A stretch of 64,000 nucleotides of DNA from an uncultured cyanobacterium (lineage in GTDB: Bacteria > Cyanobacteriota > Cyanobacteriia > PCC-6307 > Cyanobiaceae): the NCBI GenBank assembly GCA_903871775.1, contig CAIQIA010000016.1:62001-126000 (forward strand), given 5' to 3'. Shown here piece after piece: positions 43,701-53,471 of the stretch. The position numbers were made by a program, and so were the translations under genes. The notes under the pieces are model-generated. The model searched no databases. It was given only the letters and a program-made list of their open reading frames with translations, and was not told the DNA's origin. Numbering within the stretch: the first letter of the stretch is position 1; every line of letters begins with the position of its first letter.

Positions 43701-46700
43701 GGCCGCTCGGGCACCGCCGCTCCCTCAGGCCGGCGGGGGTCCACCGCCCCGAGGCTGCCCCCGCCGGGCAGCACCTCGACGCTGTTGGCCGACCCCATGG
43801 CGGGCCCGTCGTCGAGCCGATGACCCCGCTCGAGCAGCAGCCGGCGGGTGTCGGGGCTGAAGCCGTCTTCGAGGCGCACCGCATCGGGCCATTGCTGGCT
43901 GTGGAGCCGTGGGGCCGCCACGGCACCGGCCAGGTTGAGGCCGTGGCGCAGGCGGTTGAGCAGCACCTGCAGCACCGTGGTGATGATGCGGCTGCCGCCG
44001 GGGCTGCCGGTGGCGATCCAGCCGCGGCCCTCAGCATCGAGCACCAGGGTGGGCGTCATCGAGCTCAGGGGGCGGCGGCCCGGGGCGATCCCGTTGCGAT
44101 CGCCCTGGCGCAGGCCGAAGGCATTGGGCGCCCCGGCCACGATCGTGAAGTCGTCGATCTCGTTGTTGAGCAGCACCCCCGTGCCGGGCACGGCGATGCC
44201 GCTGCCGTAGGCCAGGTTGAGGGTGGTGGTGAGGGCCGCCAGCCCCCCGTCCCGGTCGGCCACCGACAGGTGGGTGGTGTTCTCGCCGCCGCCACCCGGG
44301 GCCAGGGGCGGTGGACCGAGCCGATCGGCGGGGGTGTGCCGCTGCGAATCGATGGTGGCCCGCAGCCGGTCGGCGTAGGCCCTGTCGGTGAGGGCCGCCA
44401 CCGGCAGGGGCCCCCCGTCGGGATCGCCGAGCAGGGCGTTGCGGTCGCGGTAGGCCAGGTTCATCGCCTCCACCATCCAGTGGATGGCGGCGGCGCTGTT
44501 GAGCCCCATCCCCGCGAGGTCGAGGGGTTCGAGCAGGTGCAGCAACAGCACCAGGGTCACGCCACCGCTGCTGGGGGGCGGCATCGACAGCACCGTCAGG
44601 CCGGCGAAGCTGGTGCCCACCGGGTCGCGCCAGCGGGGCCGGTAGGCGGCCAGGTCGGCCTGGTCGATCAGGCCGCCGCCGCGGGCCATCAGCGCCGCCA
44701 GGGCGGTGGCGAAGGGGCCGCGGTAGAAGCCGTCGGGCCCCTGCCGGGCCAGGCGGGCGAGGGTGGCGGCCAGGGCGGGCTGGCGCAGCCGCTCGCCCAC
44801 CCGGTAGGGGCGACCCTCGGGGTGCAGGTACACGGCGGCCGCGGCCGGATCGCGGCGCAGCCGCGGAGCCGCCTGGGCCAGGGACCCCGCCAGCCAGCTG
44901 TCGACCACGATCCCGTCATGGGCCAGGGCCACGGCGGGCGCCAGCACCTGGGCCCGCGACAGCCGGCCGAAGCGCTGCTGGGCCTCGAGCAGACCGGCCA
45001 CCGAGCCAGGCACGGCGACGCTGAGCAGCCCGTCGGTGGTGCGGCGAGGGTCGACGCTGCCGTCGGGCCGCAGGTAGAGCTCGGGCCGCACCCGCCGGGG
45101 GGCCGTTTCGCGGAAATCGAGGGCGTGGGCCCGGCGGCTGCGGGGATCCCAGACCATCAGAAAGCCGCCACCCCCCAGGTTGCCGGCCTGGGGCAGGGTG
45201 ACCGCCAGGCAGAAGGCCGTGGCCACCGCCGCATCGACGGCACTGCCCCCCTGGCGCAGCACGGCGGCCCCGGCGGCGCTGGCCCGGGCCTCCTGGCTCA
45301 CCACCATCCCAGCCGGCGACGCCACCGGCCGGAAACGCTGGCCGGCCTCCTGCAGGGAGCCGGCGGTGGGGGCCGTGGGGGTGAGGGCAGTCGGGGTGAA
45401 GGCCAGCAGCAGCGGCAGCAGCACGGCCGGCAGGGCCCGGCCGCCGGGGGCGCCGAAGCCGCCGCCGCCCGGGGTGAGCAGACGCAGGCCCTCGCCGGCG
45501 GCCAGGTCAAGGCGCACGCAGCCCGGCAGGGGCTCGACGGTGCCATCGGCGCGCAGGCGTTCGTTGCGACCCGTCGCACCGGGGGCCCCACCGCCGAGGC
45601 CGAAGGGGGCCACCTGGCGGGAGCCGGTGAGCAGCGCCACGGTGACGGGTTCGAGAAAGCGCAGCTGCCGCACCATGCCGTCGCCCCCGGGCCAGCGGCC
45701 GGCCCCGCCACTGCCGCGGCGGATGGCCAGCTGCTCGAGGCGCACCGGCAGCTGCTCTTCGAGGATCTCGGGATCGGTGAGGCGGGCGTTGGTCATGTGG
45801 CTGTGGATCGCAGCGGCGCCGGCGAAGCCCCGGCCGTCGGGACGGCAGCCGCCCCCCGTGCCGCCGCCGATGGTCTCGTAATAGCGGCAGCCGCCGTTGC
45901 CGAAGCTGAGGTTGTTCATCGTGCCCTGGGCAGCGGCCTGCAGGCCGAGGGCGGCGAACAGGGCGGCGGCGACGGCCTGCGACGTCTCGACATTGCCGGC
46001 CACCACGGCCGCCGGCGGCCGGGGCCGCAGCAGGCACCCCTCGGGCACCACCAGATCGATCGGGTCGAAGCAGCCGTCGTTGAGGGGAATGGGCTCGTCG
46101 AGCAGACAGCGCAACACGTAGAGCACCACGGCCCGGGTGACCGCCAGGGGGGCATTGCGGTTGTCGGGCTGCTGGGGCGAGGTGCCGCTGAAGTCCATGC
46201 AGGCCCGGCGGCGGGCCCGGTCGATGCGGATCGCCACGACGATGCGCAGGCCCCCGTCGAGGTCGACCTGAAAGCAGCCGTCGTGGAGACGGTCGATCAC
46301 CCGCCGCACCGCGTCCGCCGCCGCCGCCTGCAGGCGGGTCATCGCGTCGGTGACGGCGGCGGCCCCCTCGCGGCTCACCATCGCCTGCAGCCGCTCGACC
46401 CCCAGCCGGTTGGCGGCGACCTGGGCCCGGAGGTCGGCCAGCAGCACCTCGGGGGCCCGCACCGGCCAGGGTCCTGCCGCCAGCCGCCCGGGCCAGTCGT
46501 CGGTCACCGCCCCCCCGGCCCGCAGCAGCGGCACCTGGCGCAGCAGCAGCCCCTCCTCCTCGATCGAGCGGCTGTGGGGGGGCATCGAGCCGGGCGTGAG
46601 GCCCCCCACATCGGCGTGGTGGCCGCGGCTGGCAACGAAGAACAGGGGCGCCGCAGCCCCCTCTGGCGGATCGCCATCGGCCGCGGCGGCAAAGACCGGG

Positions 46701-49069
46701 GTGATCACCGTCAGATCGGGCAGGTGGGTGCCGCCGTGGAAGGGGTCGTTGCTGACCCAGGCGTCCCCGGGCCGCAGGGGGGGCCGCTCGCCGCTGGCCA
46801 CCATCGCCAGCAGGTCCACCACGCTGGCCCCCATCGACCCCAGATGCACGGGGATGTGGGGGGCATTGGCCACCAGGGCGCCGCGACCGTCGAAGACGGC
46901 GCAGGAGAAATCGAGCCGCTCGCGGATGTTCACCGACACGCTCGTGCGCTGCAGCCGCGTGCCCATCTGTTCGGCGATGGCGGTGAAGCGTCGGTGGAAG
47001 AGCTCGAGCCGCACCGGATCGGCGGCCAGGGCCCCGGCGGCGATGGCCACCGCGGGGCGCCGCTCGAGCCGCAGGGACCCGTCGGCGAGGGCCTGGGCCC
47101 GCCAGCCCGGCCGCAGCAGCAGCGTGCCGGTGGCCTCGAGGATCAGGGCAGGGCCGGCCAGGGTGGTGCCGGGGGGCAGCTGCGACCGCTGCAGCAACGG
47201 CAGCGTCTGCCAGCCGCCGTCGAGGTGCACCGGGGCGGTGGCCGGCAGGGGAACACCCGACCCTGGGGGCTCGAGCGGGGGCCGGCGCAGGGGCTCCTCC
47301 CCGCGGGCCCGCACGGTCTCGACCACCAGACGCTCGACGACGGGGGTGGGGCCCTCGCCCGCCCCGGCGCCGTAGCGGCGGGCATGGGCCCGGGCGAAAC
47401 CCTCCTGCAACGCCTGCAGCGACCCCCAGGGCAGGGGCAGCGGCGGGGTGCCGTCGTGGCCGGGCAGGCGCAGCAGCAGCTGCACGTCGGCCGCCGGCGG
47501 CAGGGCCGCCACCCGAGGCGCCAGCTCGGCCAGCAGGGCGGCGGTGAGGGGCCGACGCAGCAGCTGCTCGTGGCGGTCACGCTCGTCCGCCAGGCCGATG
47601 CCGTAGGCCGACAGCACCCCCGCCAGGGGATGCAGCAGCACCCGCTCCATCCCCAGGCTCTCGGCCAGGGCGCAGGCGTGCTGGCCGCCGGCGCCACCGA
47701 AGCTGCAGAGGGTGGCCAGCCGCGGATCGTGCCCGCGCTCGAGGGCGACCCGCCGGATGGCCTCGGCCATGGCTTCCACGGCCACCGCCAGCGCCCCCTC
47801 GGCCGCCGCCTCGGGGCTGAGCGGTGCGTCCCCCTGCCCGAGGGCGGCGGCCAGGTCGACGAAGCCCCGGCGCACCACGGTGGCATCGAGGGGCTGGTCG
47901 CCACCGGGACCGAAGACGGGGGCGAATCCTTCGGGCCGCAGCCGGCCGAGCAGCAGATTGGCGTCGGTGATGGTCAGCGGTCCGCCGCGGCCGTAGCAGG
48001 CCGGACCGGGGTCCGCCCCGGCGGAGGCCGGCCCCACCTGCAGCCGGCCGTCGTGGAGCCGCAGGATCGAACCGCCCCCGGCGGCCACCGTGTGCAGCGG
48101 CAGCATCGGCGCCTGCAGGGCATGGCCGGCGAGGTCGGTGGCCTCGGCCCGGTCGGCGGCGCTGTCGGGGCTCACGTGGCAGACGTCGGTGGAGGTGCCC
48201 CCCATGTCGAAACCGACGATCACGGTCTCGCCGACGGCGGCGGCGGTGCGCACGGCCCCCACCAGCCCGCCTGCCGGCCCCGACAGCAGGGTGTCTTTGG
48301 CCCGCAGGCGGTCGGGATCGATCAGGGCGCCGCTCGACTGCATCACCCGCAGGGGCACGGCGGGCCCCAGCTCGCGCCGCAGGCCGTCGAGGTAGCGGCG
48401 CAGCACCGGCCCCACATAGGCCTCCACCACCGTGGTGTGGGCGCGGGGCACCAGCCGCGGCAGCGGACTCACCGCATGGGAGAGGGCCACGAACGCAAAA
48501 CCCAGCTGCCGCAGCCAGGCCCCCAGCCGCTGCTCGTGGGCGGGCTGCCGCTGGGCATGCAGCAGGGCGACGGCGACGCTGCTGAGGCCGTCGGCCAGGG
48601 CCTGGCGCAGGGCCTGCTCGAGGGCGTCGTCGGGCACGAAGGGCTCGAGCTCGCTTCCGTCAGCCGCCAGCCGACCGCTGACCTCGAGCACCCGCCGGTG
48701 CAGCGGCGGCGGCCGCTCGATGGCCTGGGCGAACAGATCGGGACGGTGCTGATCGCCGATGCTGAGCAGGTCGGCGAAGCCCCGGTTCAGCAGCAGCAGC
48801 GTCGGGGCACCGCGGCGCTCGAGCAGGGCGTTGGTGGCCACGGTGGTGCCCAGCCGCACCTCCGCGATCGAGCCGGGCGGCAGGGGGTCGCCGGCGGCCA
48901 GGCCCAGCACCGAGCGGATCGCCCGCACGGCCGGATCACCGCAGCGGCCGGGCTGCTCGGAGAGCACCTTGCGCACGTGCAGGCCGCCATCGGGGTCCCG
49001 GGCGACCAGATCGGTGAAGGTGCCGCCCCGGTCGATCCAGAAACGCCAGCCCGGGCCGTCGCCGCTCAC
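43697..49069 (-). CDS. Single-frame fusion: 5-oxoprolinase (HyuA-HyuB type) followed by gamma-glutamyltransferase
   Basis: N-terminal FWIDRGGTFTDLVARDPDGGLHVRKVLSEQP (HyuA/oxoprolinase) and ELFHRRFTAIAEQMGTRLQRTSVSVNIRERLDFSCAVFD (HyuB); C-terminal SQEARASAAGAAVLRQGGSAVDAAVATAFCLAVTLPQAGNLGGGGFL and ENTTHLSVADRDG (GGT). No stop codon in between; GTG start overlapping the yajQ TGA. Confidence 0.9.
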   Translation of the reverse strand: MSGDGPGWRFWIDRGGTFTDLVARDPDGGLHVRKVLSEQPGRCGDPAVRAIRSVLGLAAGDPLPPGSIAEVRLGTTVATNALLERRGAPTLLLLNRGFADLLSIGDQHRPDLFAQAIERPPPLHRRVLEVSGRLAADGSELEPFVPDDALEQALRQALADGLSSVAVALLHAQRQPAHEQRLGAWLRQLGFAFVALSHAVSPLPRLVPRAHTTVVEAYVGPVLRRYLDGLRRELGPAVPLRVMQSSGALIDPDRLRAKDTLLSGPAGGLVGAVRTAAAVGETVIVGFDMGGTSTDVCHVSPDSAADRAEATDLAGHALQAPMLPLHTVAAGGGSILRLHDGRLQVGPASAGADPGPACYGRGGPLTITDANLLLGRLRPEGFAPVFGPGGDQPLDATVVRRGFVDLAAALGQGDAPLSPEAAAEGALAVAVEAMAEAIRRVALERGHDPRLATLCSFGGAGGQHACALAESLGMERVLLHPLAGVLSAYGIGLADERDRHEQLLRRPLTAALLAELAPRVAALPPAADVQLLLRLPGHDGTPPLPLPWGSLQALQEGFARAHARRYGAGAGEGPTPVVERLVVETVRARGEEPLRRPPLEPPGSGVPLPATAPVHLDGGWQTLPLLQRSQLPPGTTLAGPALILEATGTLLLRPGWRAQALADGSLRLERRPAVAIAAGALAADPVRLELFHRRFTAIAEQMGTRLQRTSVSVNIRERLDFSCAVFDGRGALVANAPHIPVHLGSMGASVVDLLAMVASGERPPLRPGDAWVSNDPFHGGTHLPDLTVITPVFAAAADGDPPEGAAAPLFFVASRGHHADVGGLTPGSMPPHSRSIEEEGLLLRQVPLLRAGGAVTDDWPGRLAAGPWPVRAPEVLLADLRAQVAANRLGVERLQAMVSREGAAAVTDAMTRLQAAAADAVRRVIDRLHDGCFQVDLDGGLRIVVAIRIDRARRRACMDFSGTSPQQPDNRNAPLAVTRAVVLYVLRCLLDEPIPLNDGCFDPIDLVVPEGCLLRPRPPAAVVAGNVETSQAVAAALFAALGLQAAAQGTMNNLSFGNGGCRYYETIGGGTGGGCRPDGRGFAGAAAIHSHMTNARLTDPEILEEQLPVRLEQLAIRRGSGGAGRWPGGDGMVRQLRFLEPVTVALLTGSRQVAPFGLGGGAPGATGRNERLRADGTVEPLPGCVRLDLAAGEGLRLLTPGGGGFGAPGGRALPAVLLPLLLAFTPTALTPTAPTAGSLQEAGQRFRPVASPAGMVVSQEARASAAGAAVLRQGGSAVDAAVATAFCLAVTLPQAGNLGGGGFLMVWDPRSRRAHALDFRETAPRRVRPELYLRPDGSVDPRRTTDGLLSVAVPGSVAGLLEAQQRFGRLSRAQVLAPAVALAHDGIVVDSWLAGSLAQAAPRLRRDPAAAAVYLHPEGRPYRVGERLRQPALAATLARLARQGPDGFYRGPFATALAALMARGGGLIDQADLAAYRPRWRDPVGTSFAGLTVLSMPPPSSGGVTLVLLLHLLEPLDLAGMGLNSAAAIHWMVEAMNLAYRDRNALLGDPDGGPLPVAALTDRAYADRLRATIDSQRHTPADRLGPPPLAPGGGGENTTHLSVADRDGGLAALTTTLNLAYGSGIAVPGTGVLLNNEIDDFTIVAGAPNAFGLRQGDRNGIAPGRRPLSSMTPTLVLDAEGRGWIATGSPGGSRIITTVLQVLLNRLRHGLNLAGAVAAPRLHSQQWPDAVRLEDGFSPDTRRLLLERGHRLDDGPAMGSANSVEVLPGGGSLGAVDPRRPEGAAVPERP

Positions 49070-49557
49070 CGGTAGTTCTGGAACTGCAGCGGCACCTCGA
49101 TGTCCTGGTCCCGCAGCAGCTGGATGGCGGCCTGCAGATCGTCCTTGCTCTTGCCCGTCACCCGCAGGCTGTCGCCCTGGATCGAGGCGGTGACCTTCTT
49201 GAGCTGCTCCCGCAGGGTGCGGCTGAGGCCCTTGGCAAGCTCCTGGCTGAGGCCCCGGCGCAGGCGGATCTCCTGGCGGACGCGGTTGCCGCCGGCGGCC
49301 TCCACCGGCTGCAGATCGAAGATCTTGGGCGACAGGTTGCGCTTGGTCGCCTTCTGACGCAGCACATCGACCACCGCATCGAGGGTCATGTCGCTGGCGG
49401 TGGTGATCACGATGGCCTCGTCCTGCAGGTCGATCTCGGTGGCCGAGTCCTTGAGGTCGTAGCGCTGGCTCACGTCGCGACGCACCTGGTCAACGGCATT
49501 CACGAGCTCCTGTCGGTCGAAGTCGGAGACCACGTCGAAGCTGTAGGTGTCGGCCAT
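49066..49557 (-). CDS. yajQ: YajQ family (UPF0234) cyclic-di-GMP-binding-like protein
   Basis: MADTYSFDVVSDFDRQELVNAVDQVRRDVSQRYDLKDSATEIDLQDEAIVITTASDMTLDAVVDVLRQKATKRNLSPKIFD. Confidence 0.96.
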   Translation of the reverse strand: MADTYSFDVVSDFDRQELVNAVDQVRRDVSQRYDLKDSATEIDLQDEAIVITTASDMTLDAVVDVLRQKATKRNLSPKIFDLQPVEAAGGNRVRQEIRLRRGLSQELAKGLSRTLREQLKKVTASIQGDSLRVTGKSKDDLQAAIQLLRDQDIEVPLQFQNYR

Positions 49558-49608
49558 GGGGGACGTCGGCAGCCCGGGACCGTTCCAGCCTAGAAAGGGG
49601 CGCCACTG

Positions 49609-50076
49609 TTGTTCCTCTGTTCCTCTGTGGTCGGTTCCTCCGTGGTCAGTTCCTCTGTGGTCAGCCCCGCCCTGCCCTACGTCGCCTCCCTGCTGCTGTC
49701 TGCCGCGGTGGTGGTGGCCAGCGTGATTCCCCTCGGGGCCGCCCGTTCGCAGGCGAATTTTCAGATTTCCGACCTGCGGGCGCCCCGGGCGATGTTCGAC
49801 CGGCTGCCCCCCTGGGGCCAGCGGGCAAGCTGGGCCCACCAGAACAGCTTCGAGGCCTTCGGGCTGCACGCCCCGGCGGCGCTGCTGTGCGTGGCCCTGG
49901 CGGTGGCTTCGCCGACGGCGGCCCTGGCGGCCTGGCTGCACCCGGCCCTGCGGCTGGCCTACCTGGGGGCCTACATCGGCAATGTGCCCGCCCTGCGGGG
50001 CCTGTGCTGGGCGGCCGGTCTGGTCTGCACCGGGGTCCTCTACGCCGAGGGGCTGCGCGCCGTGCTGGGGGGCTGA
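49609..50076 (+). CDS. MAPEG family membrane protein
   Basis: ALPYVASLLLSAAVVVASVIPLGAARSQANFQISDLRAPRAMFDRLPPWGQRASWAHQNSFEAFGLHAPAALLC; start uncertain (TTG or one of several GTGs). Confidence 0.85.
   Translation: MFLCSSVVGSSVVSSSVVSPALPYVASLLLSAAVVVASVIPLGAARSQANFQISDLRAPRAMFDRLPPWGQRASWAHQNSFEAFGLHAPAALLCVALAVASPTAALAAWLHPALRLAYLGAYIGNVPALRGLCWAAGLVCTGVLYAEGLRAVLGG
49619..49663 (+). repeat. Three tandem 15-nt repeats at the 5' end of the MAPEG gene
   Basis: GTTCCTCTGTGGTCG / GTTCCTCCGTGGTCA / GTTCCTCTGTGGTCA. Confidence 0.9.
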
Positions 50077-50129
50077 GCGGCAGCGGGGGCTGTGGCGGGG
50101 TCTGTGGCGGCCTCGGCGCCGATGCTCAT

Positions 50130-50642
50130 TCAGTCGAAATAGAGCAGGGTGACGACCTTGCCCAGGTCTTCGGCGATGCGGCAGCTGTCGATGAGCGTGA
50201 CGCTGTCGTGGAACACGAAGCAGATGAGCTGGTCGCAGCGGCTCACGATCTCGCGGTTGCAGATCGCGCTGGCCTCGACCAGCGGCAGGGCGTCGTGCTC
50301 GGGTTTCTGCACCAGATGCAGCACCGCGCTGAGCTGATCGCGGGATTCGGGCGGCTGGCGCTCGATGCTCTGGGGAAGGATAACCGTGAGCCGGGAGGCG
50401 TCGACCCCGAGCACGCCGCGGATGACGGCGCCGTTCACACCCTGGCCGCCGGAGGTGAGCAGGCTGTGGCCCTCCAAGGCCAGGGAGCGGGCCACGAGTT
50501 CGACGAGATGCACCGACACCACCGGGACGTGGCGGGTGCCAAGCATCGCGATGCGTCGTTTGCCGGTGTCCTGCAGGAGCGCGAGTTCCTGGGCAAGAGT
50601 GTCCACCTTGCCCAGGGCTGGCAGATCAAGGGACCGGGTCAC
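50130..50642 (-). CDS. DprA/DNA-processing-A-like Rossmann protein
   Basis: RRIAMLGTRHVPVVSVHLVELVARSLALEGHSLLTSGGQGVNGAVIRGVLGVDASRLTVILPQS; GTG start inferred. Confidence 0.75.
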   Translation of the reverse strand: MTRSLDLPALGKVDTLAQELALLQDTGKRRIAMLGTRHVPVVSVHLVELVARSLALEGHSLLTSGGQGVNGAVIRGVLGVDASRLTVILPQSIERQPPESRDQLSAVLHLVQKPEHDALPLVEASAICNREIVSRCDQLICFVFHDSVTLIDSCRIAEDLGKVVTLLYFD

Positions 50643-50701
50643 TGGCAGGGGCCCACGCTCGGCGGTTGCCCGACGGTAGCAGCGTCGTTCTCCGGCAGGG
50701 G

Positions 50702-51790
50702 TCAGGCCCCCAGGCCGAGGCGTTCGAAGAGCGGTGTGAAGTCGCAGTGTTCGGCCACCATGCGGCAGGCATAGGTGGCCTTGACGGCCTCGTGCAGGCG
50801 CACATGACCGAAGGCCTTCTCGACGGCGGCCACGGTGGTGAGGGTGTCGTGCTCGACCTTGAGCAGCGGCACATCCAGCTCCTGGGCACGGTTCACGAGC
50901 TGGGGCAGGGGTTCGGCGGCACCGGTGAGGATCAGACACTGGGTCGAGGCCTCGAGCGCCGCCAGCTGGATGTCGGTGCGGTCGGCACCGGTCACGACCG
51001 CCATGTTGCGCTGACGGCGGAACACCTCCATGGCCGAATTGACGTTCATGGCGCCGATGCTGAGGCTCTCGACGAGCAGATCCCCCCGGTCGGCGCAGCA
51101 CAGCACCCGGGCCTGCAGACGGTTCACCAGCTCGGCCACGGTGACGCTGCGCAGCAGCGGGCTGCGGGGCAGAACGCCGTAGACGGGCAGACCGAGACGG
51201 TCGAGGGCCGGCACCACCTCATCGACGACCGTGGCGATCTGCTCGGCGGGCACGTTGTTGAGCACCACCCCCAGCAGGCGATCCCCCAGGGCCTCGCGGG
51301 CCTCGAGCAGGGGCTCGACGCTGCGCGAGTCTTCCCAGGCATGGGCCAGCAGCACCGGCGCCGCCAGGCCCCGGGCCAGCTGCGGCAGCGCCAGGCCGAA
51401 CAGGCGCCCCTCGCTGAGGGAGCCGGCGGCCTCGAGCAGGGTGACCCCATCGGCCGCGCCGATCAGCCCGGTGAGGGCGGCGACTGCGGCGTCGGCCGCC
51501 ACGCAGGCGCCGGTGAGCAGCTGACGGCGGGTCGGCTCCTCGCCGAGGGCACAGACGGAGGGCAGCAGGGCTTCGGGGGGCAGATCAAAGAACTCGCCGA
51601 GAAAGCGCACGTCGTCGTCGAGCATCGGCCCGTCGCCGCTGGCCTCTTCGAGGCTAGTGGCCAGGGGCTTGCCGTAACGGATCGGCACCCCACGGGAGCG
51701 CAGCTGCCGGGCCAGACCCATCACCAGGGCCGATTTGCCACTGAACGATTCGCAGGACCCCAGCAGCAGGGTGACGCTCGGGTGCCCCAT
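50702..51790 (-). CDS. P-loop AAA/BioD-like protein with DRTGG domain (phosphotransacetylase N-terminal-like)
   Basis: LLLGSCESFSGKSALVMGLARQLRSRGVPIRYGKPLATS; DRTGG-like AMNVNSAMEVFRRQRNMAVVTGADRTDIQLAALE. Confidence 0.85.
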   Translation of the reverse strand: MGHPSVTLLLGSCESFSGKSALVMGLARQLRSRGVPIRYGKPLATSLEEASGDGPMLDDDVRFLGEFFDLPPEALLPSVCALGEEPTRRQLLTGACVAADAAVAALTGLIGAADGVTLLEAAGSLSEGRLFGLALPQLARGLAAPVLLAHAWEDSRSVEPLLEAREALGDRLLGVVLNNVPAEQIATVVDEVVPALDRLGLPVYGVLPRSPLLRSVTVAELVNRLQARVLCCADRGDLLVESLSIGAMNVNSAMEVFRRQRNMAVVTGADRTDIQLAALEASTQCLILTGAAEPLPQLVNRAQELDVPLLKVEHDTLTTVAAVEKAFGHVRLHEAVKATYACRMVAEHCDFTPLFERLGLGA

Positions 51791-51837
51791 CGGTCCTGGC
51801 CAATAGTGCGAGAATCTACAGAAGCTGCGACGGTCTG

Positions 51838-52578
51838 ATGGGCGCTGCGGCGACCTCTCCGTCCGCTGGTTCCTACGCCGGTCGCCGTTGCGGTGTCACC
51901 GGCGCCGGCGGCGCCCTGGGACGCGCGCTACTGGGCTGTCTGCTCGACGAGGGTGCCCACCCTGTGGCCCTGCGGCACGGGCCGGAGGAGCTCTGCCTCG
52001 ACCGTCCTGACGGCAGCCGCCATCCCGTCGAGACCGTGGCCTGGGCCGTGGGTCAGGAGGAGGCCCTGGCATCGCTGCTGGCCAGCCTCGACGTGCTGGT
52101 GATCAACCACGGCATCAACCGGCTGGGGGCCCGCGATGCCGACGCCCTGCGCCAGAGCCTTGAGGTCAACACCCTCAGCGCCCTGCGGCTGTTCGAGCTG
52201 ATGCTCGCCCTGCCCCCCCGGCCGGGGCAGCCGCGGGAGGTGTGGGTGAACACGTCCGAAGCCGAGGTGAGCCCGGCCTTCAGTCCGCTGTACGAGATCA
52301 GCAAGCGGACCCTGGGGGAACTGGTGAGCCTGCGCAGCCTCGATGCCGACGGCGGTTGCACCGTGCGGCGGCTGGTGCTGGGCCCCTTCCGCTCAGACCT
52401 CAACCCCTACGGAGTGATGCGGGCCGACGGCGTGGCCCGGGCCGTGCTGCGCCAGGCAGCGGCGGGGCGGCGGCTGGTGATCGTCACCCCCAACCCCCTC
52501 ACCTGGCTGCTGATGCCCGCGGTCGAGACCGCACGCCAGCTCTACTACCGGGCGGTCACACGGCGTCGCGATCGGTGA
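51838..52578 (+). CDS. SDR family oxidoreductase
   Basis: [49 protein letters not shown]. Confidence 0.85.
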   Translation: MGAAATSPSAGSYAGRRCGVTGAGGALGRALLGCLLDEGAHPVALRHGPEELCLDRPDGSRHPVETVAWAVGQEEALASLLASLDVLVINHGINRLGARDADALRQSLEVNTLSALRLFELMLALPPRPGQPREVWVNTSEAEVSPAFSPLYEISKRTLGELVSLRSLDADGGCTVRRLVLGPFRSDLNPYGVMRADGVARAVLRQAAAGRRLVIVTPNPLTWLLMPAVETARQLYYRAVTRRRDR

Positions 52579-53407
52579 GGATCTCACAGCCGTCGGCGGT
52601 GACCAGCACAGTGTGTTCCCACTGGGCCGAGAGGCTGCCGTCCTGGGTGACGACCGTCCAGCGGTCGCGCAGGGTGCGGCAGGCCTTACCGCCGGCGTTG
52701 AGGATGGGTTCGACCGCCAGGGTCATACCCGAACGCAGGGTGACGTTGGGCAGGTCGTCGGTGCGGTAGTTGAACACCGACGGTTCTTCGTGCAGGTTGC
52801 GGCCAACGCCATGGCCGGTGAAGTCTTCGACGACGGCGTAGCCATGGCTTTCGACGTGGTCCTGCACGGCGCCGGCCAGCTCAAGGAGGGTGCTGCCGGC
52901 ACGGATGCGGGAGAGGCCCTGCATCAGCGATTCCTGGGCGACGCGGGCCAGCCGCCGGGCCTCGTCGCTGGCGTTGCCCACGCAGATGGTGATGCAGCTG
53001 TCGCCGTGGTAGCCGTCGAAGCAGGCCCCCGTGTCGACCTTGAGCAGGTCGCCGTCGCGGATCACCCGGCGGGGGCTGGGAATGCCGTGCACCACCTCGT
53101 TGTTGATGCTGGCGCAGATGGTGCCGGTGAAGCCGTGGTAGCCCTTGAAGCTGGGCACGGCACCTTCTTGGCGGATGCGTGTCTCGGCGTAGGCGTCGAG
53201 GTCACCGGTGGTCATGCCGGGCTGCACCATGTCGGCGATCTCGCGCAGCACCATGGCGACGATGCGGCTCGAGCGGCGCATGATCGCGATCTCGCGGGCC
53301 GACTTGATCTCGATGCCCCGCCGCCCGCGGTCGATGCGGGGGCCGGTGGCGGTGAGGGCGGGGGTGCCGGAACGGTTGGCAGCCAGCAGATCAGCGAACA
53401 GGTTCAT
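52556..53407 (-). CDS. map: Type I methionyl aminopeptidase
   Basis: [40 protein letters not shown]...[31 protein letters not shown]...[14 protein letters not shown]...EPILNAG. Confidence 0.97.
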   Translation of the reverse strand: MNLFADLLAANRSGTPALTATGPRIDRGRRGIEIKSAREIAIMRRSSRIVAMVLREIADMVQPGMTTGDLDAYAETRIRQEGAVPSFKGYHGFTGTICASINNEVVHGIPSPRRVIRDGDLLKVDTGACFDGYHGDSCITICVGNASDEARRLARVAQESLMQGLSRIRAGSTLLELAGAVQDHVESHGYAVVEDFTGHGVGRNLHEEPSVFNYRTDDLPNVTLRSGMTLAVEPILNAGGKACRTLRDRWTVVTQDGSLSAQWEHTVLVTADGCEILTDRDAV

Positions 53408-53471
53408 GCCAAGGGGGCTGGCCGTCAGATTCAAACTATCAACCCTGTCCCCGTCGTCGAGGATCCCGACC

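Noticed and set aside
42941-49075. 2044-aa plus-strand ORF antisense to the oxoprolinase-GGT gene
   Set aside because: Low-complexity Gly/Arg/Gln/His-rich translation with no recognisable domains. It is the expected mirror of high-GC coding on the opposite strand, where strong families are evident.
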